Assembly (NCBI GenBank): GCA_041747435.1
Contig: JBGTFE010000073.1
Location: forward strand, 1-27,368
DNA: 27,368 nt
Source: JBGTFE01 sp041747435
GTDB lineage: Bacteria; Acidobacteriota; Blastocatellia; Pyrinomonadales; Pyrinomonadaceae
Direction: 5' to 3'
Made by a program: the position numbers and the translations under genes. Shown here piece after piece: positions 25,241 to 27,368 of the stretch (the first letter of the stretch is position 1; each line of letters opens with the position of its first letter). The notes under the pieces were generated by a model that saw nothing but the letters and a program-made list of their open reading frames with translations, was not told where the DNA came from and did not search any database.

Positions 25241-25525
25241 ATGATTTTCAGGCTTAACAGCATTGAATTTGAATGGGACGAAGAAAAATATGCTGTTAAT
25301 TTACGCAAACACGGCGTAAGATTTGAAGAGGCGGCACAGGTTTTCTTTGACCCTGAGAACCGATTCGGTGATGCTTCGGTCGATGATGAATTTCGGGAGT
25401 ATGTTATTGGATATTCGCTGTCGAAACGTATATTGCTGGTCGTGTTTGTCGAACGCGGAGTGCGAATGCGAATAATTTCGGCGCGTCGCGCGACTCCGCA
25501 GGAAAAAAAAGTATATGAAGAATAA
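25241..25525 (+). CDS. brnT: BrnT-family (DUF497) toxin
   Basis: 94 aa from the ATG at 25241, 10 nt after the clpA stop; a TTG two codons earlier is less likely. BrnT toxins are RelE-fold ribonucleases that stop growth until bound by the antitoxin. The family pattern is complete: FEWDEEKYAVNLRKHGVRFEEA (10-31), FFDPENRF, REYVIGYS, then RILLVVFVERG and RMRIISARRATPQEKKVYEE (76-94). The charged residues of KHG and SARRA are those usually conserved. The next gene overlaps its end by 11 nt, as in toxin-first TA operons. Lying so close behind clpA, it is probably also transcribed from the clpSA promoter. Confidence 0.88.
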   Translation: MIFRLNSIEFEWDEEKYAVNLRKHGVRFEEAAQVFFDPENRFGDASVDDEFREYVIGYSLSKRILLVVFVERGVRMRIISARRATPQEKKVYEE

Positions 25526-25796
25526 AAAAGAAATTATTACGGAAGAAGGCTTTCCCTTAAAATTTTACCCGAGTGAAACAAGAACGACTACGCTGGAACT
25601 TTCGACGGACACTCTCGAAATGTTGGAAAAAGTTGCAAAGAGAAAAGCTTTGCCCTTAAAAGCCTTGCTCAAGTTTTATGTCGGACAGGGCTTGCGGAAT
25701 GATTTATCTCATGAAGAAGCTGCCGAACTCGCGCTAAAAAGGTTGAAGTCAGGAAAAGGATCGCGAACATCTTCGGAAGTTGATCTGGTGGTGTAG
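25515..25796 (+). CDS. Putative antitoxin of the BrnT pair
   Basis: 93 aa. The ATG lies inside the last codons of the toxin gene, so the two are translationally coupled. Residues 24-62 (TTTLELSTDTLEMLEKVAKRKALPLKALLKFYVGQGL) have a strand followed by two helices, as in ribbon-helix-helix (CopG/BrnA-like) DNA-binding antitoxins. The tail from about 63 (SHEEAAELALKRLKSG) is charged, suitable for wrapping the toxin. I recognise the type, not a named family; assignment as antitoxin rests mainly on position. The stop codon TAG ends exactly where the second clpA-like tail begins. Confidence 0.75.
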   Translation: MKNKKEIITEEGFPLKFYPSETRTTTLELSTDTLEMLEKVAKRKALPLKALLKFYVGQGLRNDLSHEEAAELALKRLKSGKGSRTSSEVDLVV

Positions 25797-25882
25797 AATA
25801 TTTATTTTCGCATCACAAATTAACCGAGGGCGGACGCGTTTCCATTACCGAAAAAGACGATGAATTGGCGCTGAATTCTTAA
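25796..25882 (+). pseudogene. Remnant of a second clpA 3' end
   Basis: In one frame the stretch reads EYLFSHHKLTEGGRVSITEK then DDELALNS and a stop. The intact clpA ends EILFGKLAKGGSVSVIEK then DEELVLNF and a stop (from about 25150). The two share about two thirds of residues, and also nucleotide words such as GCGTTTCC and GAAAAAGACGA. No start or upstream clpA part is present, so it cannot be a gene. It is either the old clpA tail displaced by the toxin-antitoxin insert or one brought in with it. Confidence 0.8.
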
Positions 25883-25885
25883 GTT

Positions 25886-26059
25886 ATGAGCTTTCCGGTT
25901 ATTAGTTCGAATACGCTATTTCACTTTACGAATAAACGAGAACATTTAATTAATATCCTAAACAATAATTTTCGCCCTCGGTATTGTTTAGAAATGTTTA
26001 GTTACCTGTTTGGCTACAATCCGTTTATTATTTTTACAACGAATTTGGAACACAGGTAA
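25886..26059 (+). pseudogene. AbiGi-like N-terminal fragment
   Basis: An ORF of 57 codons begins MSFPVISSNTLFHFTNKREH and continues through INILNNNFRPRYCLE. From memory, SNTLFHFT followed by a PRYCLE-type motif is the opening of AbiGi-family proteins, the putative antitoxin half of an abortive-infection phage-defence pair, normally about 200 aa or more. After residue 36 the likeness stops and the frame closes at TAA overlapping the next ATG (TAATG). I read it as a broken gene. It could instead be a real small protein; confidence in the family is moderate. Confidence 0.5.
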
Positions 26060-26448
26060 TGAAACTGACCGCCGAATCGTTTGAGGAACCTTTTTTAATC
26101 ACCGAGATCGAGGTTTTTTCGGTCGGTAAAAGCTATCAGGACCAACATTTCGTCGCAAACAACATAGGGAATTTTTCGACAGAAAGTAGCATTTTTATCG
26201 GCTTCAAACAATCGGCGTCTTCGGTGCTTTTCGGCACTTCCAATAAGATCGGACCAAAGGAAATTATCAAAAAGAAGGGCGTTCCGACGAAACACGAAAC
26301 GATCGGAAATCGTGAAGTGATCTCATATGATCTTGTGAAAATAAAGATTGCCGGCGGTGAATTTGATTATCACGCGCGCTATGAATTTTCCAAAAAGAAA
26401 CTTAAAAAATTCGTTTTAAAAATTACTTCTGCGAATCCAGGCAAGTAA
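26059..26448 (+). CDS. Unknown protein, possibly 5'-truncated
   Basis: 129 aa, family not recognised. It reads as a mixed beta-rich protein with a basic C-terminus (SKKKLKKFVLKITS), no signal or membrane helix. The ATG overlaps the previous stop (TAATG). The same frame stays open upstream to 26002 (LPVWLQSVYYFYNEFGTQV) with no start codon, so the original gene may have begun further upstream and lost its 5' part at a junction near 25993. Base composition is AT-rich compared with clpA. It belongs to the same patchy stretch as the TA pair and the AbiGi-like fragment. Whether it is expressed is unclear. Confidence 0.5.
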   Translation: MKLTAESFEEPFLITEIEVFSVGKSYQDQHFVANNIGNFSTESSIFIGFKQSASSVLFGTSNKIGPKEIIKKKGVPTKHETIGNREVISYDLVKIKIAGGEFDYHARYEFSKKKLKKFVLKITSANPGK

Positions 26449-26727
26449 AATCCAATATTACCCCGCCATAGTTTTTGCATAAAAACGGAAGCGATAACGC
26501 CGCATTTAAGAGCGATCGAGCCCGGCAATTATATGCGGACAACTCAACGTGCGCTTAAGCCGACGATTTAACCTCGAGAAAACTCGATCGGCGAAATTCT
26601 ACACCGAATAGTTTTGTGTTATATTCTCAAAACTATGAAAGTACCTTTCTGCTAAAAACGCTTCGCATTTCCTTCTTTTCGGCTCGCTGATTTTAGCGAA
26701 CGTTTCTATTTTTTTGATTTCAACTAG
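26449..26727 (+). other. Leader/intergenic region before the MATE gene
   Basis: 279 nt without a convincing gene. It holds the palindrome at 26608-26636 and a six-codon ORF (ATG 26635, reading MKVPFC, stop 26653-26655). Small hairpins such as CGCT-GATTTT-AGCG (around 26683-26697) are present. Nothing else is recognised. Confidence 0.5.
26608..26636 (+). promoter_or_regulatory. Palindrome centred on a probable -10 box of the MATE gene
   Basis: Perfect 9-nt arms ATAGTTTTG (26608-26616) and CAAAACTAT (26628-26636) enclose 11 nt containing TATATT (26620-26625), a good -10 hexamer. The -35 region is poor. This is the layout of an operator for a repressor or activator acting directly on the promoter; transcription would begin near 26632. 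Confidence 0.5.
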
Positions 26728-27368
26728 ATGCCTGCTATGCACAACAACTCGGAAAATGCTTCCGTGAGCGAATATAACAACTCGTTTTGGTCGATTTTGC
26801 GCGAAGCGATTTCGGGCTCGCGCCGCGATTTTACACAGGGTTCAATCGGTTTAGCGATTTTTCTTTTGTCAGTTCCGATGATTCTGGAAATGGTGATGGA
26901 AAGCCTCTTTGCCGTGGTGGATATTTTCTTTGTCGCGCATTTGGGCGCGGATGCGGTCGCGGTCGTCGGCATCACGGAAGCGATGATGGCGATCATCTAT
27001 GCGGTCGCGTTCGGTCTGGCAATTGGCGCAACGGCGACTGTCGCGCGGCGTATCGGTGAGAAAAACACCGAAGGCGCGGCACGGGCGGCGGCGCACGTTC
27101 TATATCTCGGTCTGCTTATTTCGGTTGTAATGAGCGCAGTCGGAGTAATTTTTGCACCGACGTTTCTTTCACTGCTCGGTGCAGAACCGCAGGTCGTCGA
27201 ACAAGGCACGACGTTTACGCGCATTATGCTTGGCGGAAACGCGGTCGTCGTTTTTATATTTTTGCTCAACGCGATCTTTCGCGGCGCGGGCGATGCGGCG
27301 ATTGCGATGCGCGTTTTGTGGCTGGCAAACGGTTTGAATATTATTCTCGCGCCGAATTTTATTTACGG
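26728..27368 (+). CDS. MATE-family efflux transporter (3' end cut by window edge)
   Basis: 213 codons visible; a full MATE protein has about 450. An in-frame TAG directly before the ATG at 26728 sets the furthest start; an ATG at 26737 is also possible. After a hydrophilic arm of about 35 residues, helix 1 (IGLAIFLLSVPMILEMVMESLFAVVDIFFVAHLGADAVAVVG) shows the MATE pattern of P-x-x-x-x, then VD and FV..LG.DA. GLAIGATATVARRIGEKN and ARAAAHVLYLGLLISVVMSAVG follow, then FLLNAIFRGAGDAAIAMRVLWLANGLNIILAP, again typical. Exchanges Na+ or H+ for organic cations, including drugs. The upstream palindrome suggests control by a local regulator, which is not in the window. Confidence 0.9.
   Translation, partial: MPAMHNNSENASVSEYNNSFWSILREAISGSRRDFTQGSIGLAIFLLSVPMILEMVMESLFAVVDIFFVAHLGADAVAVVGITEAMMAIIYAVAFGLAIGATATVARRIGEKNTEGAARAAAHVLYLGLLISVVMSAVGVIFAPTFLSLLGAEPQVVEQGTTFTRIMLGGNAVVVFIFLLNAIFRGAGDAAIAMRVLWLANGLNIILAPNFIY

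Noticed and set aside
26635..26655. Attenuator leader peptide for the MATE gene
   Set aside because: Only six codons, no ribosome site, and no pair of alternative hairpins could be drawn; kept only as part of the palindrome finding.

Overview
The window looks like a chromosomal segment of a Gram-negative, moderate-GC bacterium. My best guess is an Acidobacteriota member (Blastocatellia-like). This is inferred from the very large sigma-54 activator with TPRs, a PEGA/TPR secreted protein, an O-antigen ligase, an alaS-recX pair and many genes without a Shine-Dalgarno sequence; no rRNA marker is present to prove it. Most of the window is ordinary housekeeping DNA, with one patchy accessory stretch (about 25.2-26.5 kb) behind clpA.

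Layout. 1-1151 (-): secreted alpha/beta hydrolase running off the left edge, with its own promoter and an operator-like palindrome. 1392-4429 (-): recN and a secreted M14 carboxypeptidase. 4500-4576 (-): tRNA with anticodon CAT, flanked by a clear promoter and a terminator. 4694-5623 (+): secreted PEGA/TPR protein. 5628-11615 (-): recX, alaS, an aldehyde dehydrogenase and a ygiD-like extradiol dioxygenase, tightly packed and probably one operon. 11657-13515 (+): truB, translationally coupled to an alpha/beta hydrolase. 13545-14024 (+): small membrane protein. 14073-14711 (-): DUF1287 lipoprotein. 14891-15826 (+): secreted M43 metalloprotease with a terminator behind it. 15915-16583 (-): phospholipase/carboxylesterase-type hydrolase. 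16674-17471 (-): SAM methyltransferase. 17531-19084 (+): O-antigen ligase-family membrane protein. 19121-22204 (-): TPR-sigma54 activator. 22384-25230 (+): clpS and clpA, separated by a block of short hairpins. 25241-26448 (+): BrnT-like toxin, putative antitoxin, a second degraded clpA 3' tail, an AbiGi-like N-terminal fragment and an unknown gene. 26728-end (+): MATE transporter, cut by the right edge.

How the genes fit together. ClpS and ClpA form the N-end-rule adaptor/unfoldase pair. RecN and RecX both serve recombination repair, in separate transcription units. The most interesting region is directly behind clpA. A toxin-antitoxin pair starts 10 nt after the clpA stop and is followed by about 29 codons of a diverged second clpA C-terminus, then by what looks like a broken phage-defence gene. 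This looks like foreign DNA that entered at the clpA 3' end while leaving an intact clpA. Other notable items are a PDZ-like insert and a repeat-derived, in-frame stretch in the O-antigen ligase, an AT-rich insertion in AlaRS, a mosaic of hairpins with 3-nt loops (mostly GAA or TTC) between clpS and clpA, and a palindrome centred on the probable -10 box of the MATE gene. No stretch over 300 bases lacks a gene; the larger gaps are described individually.
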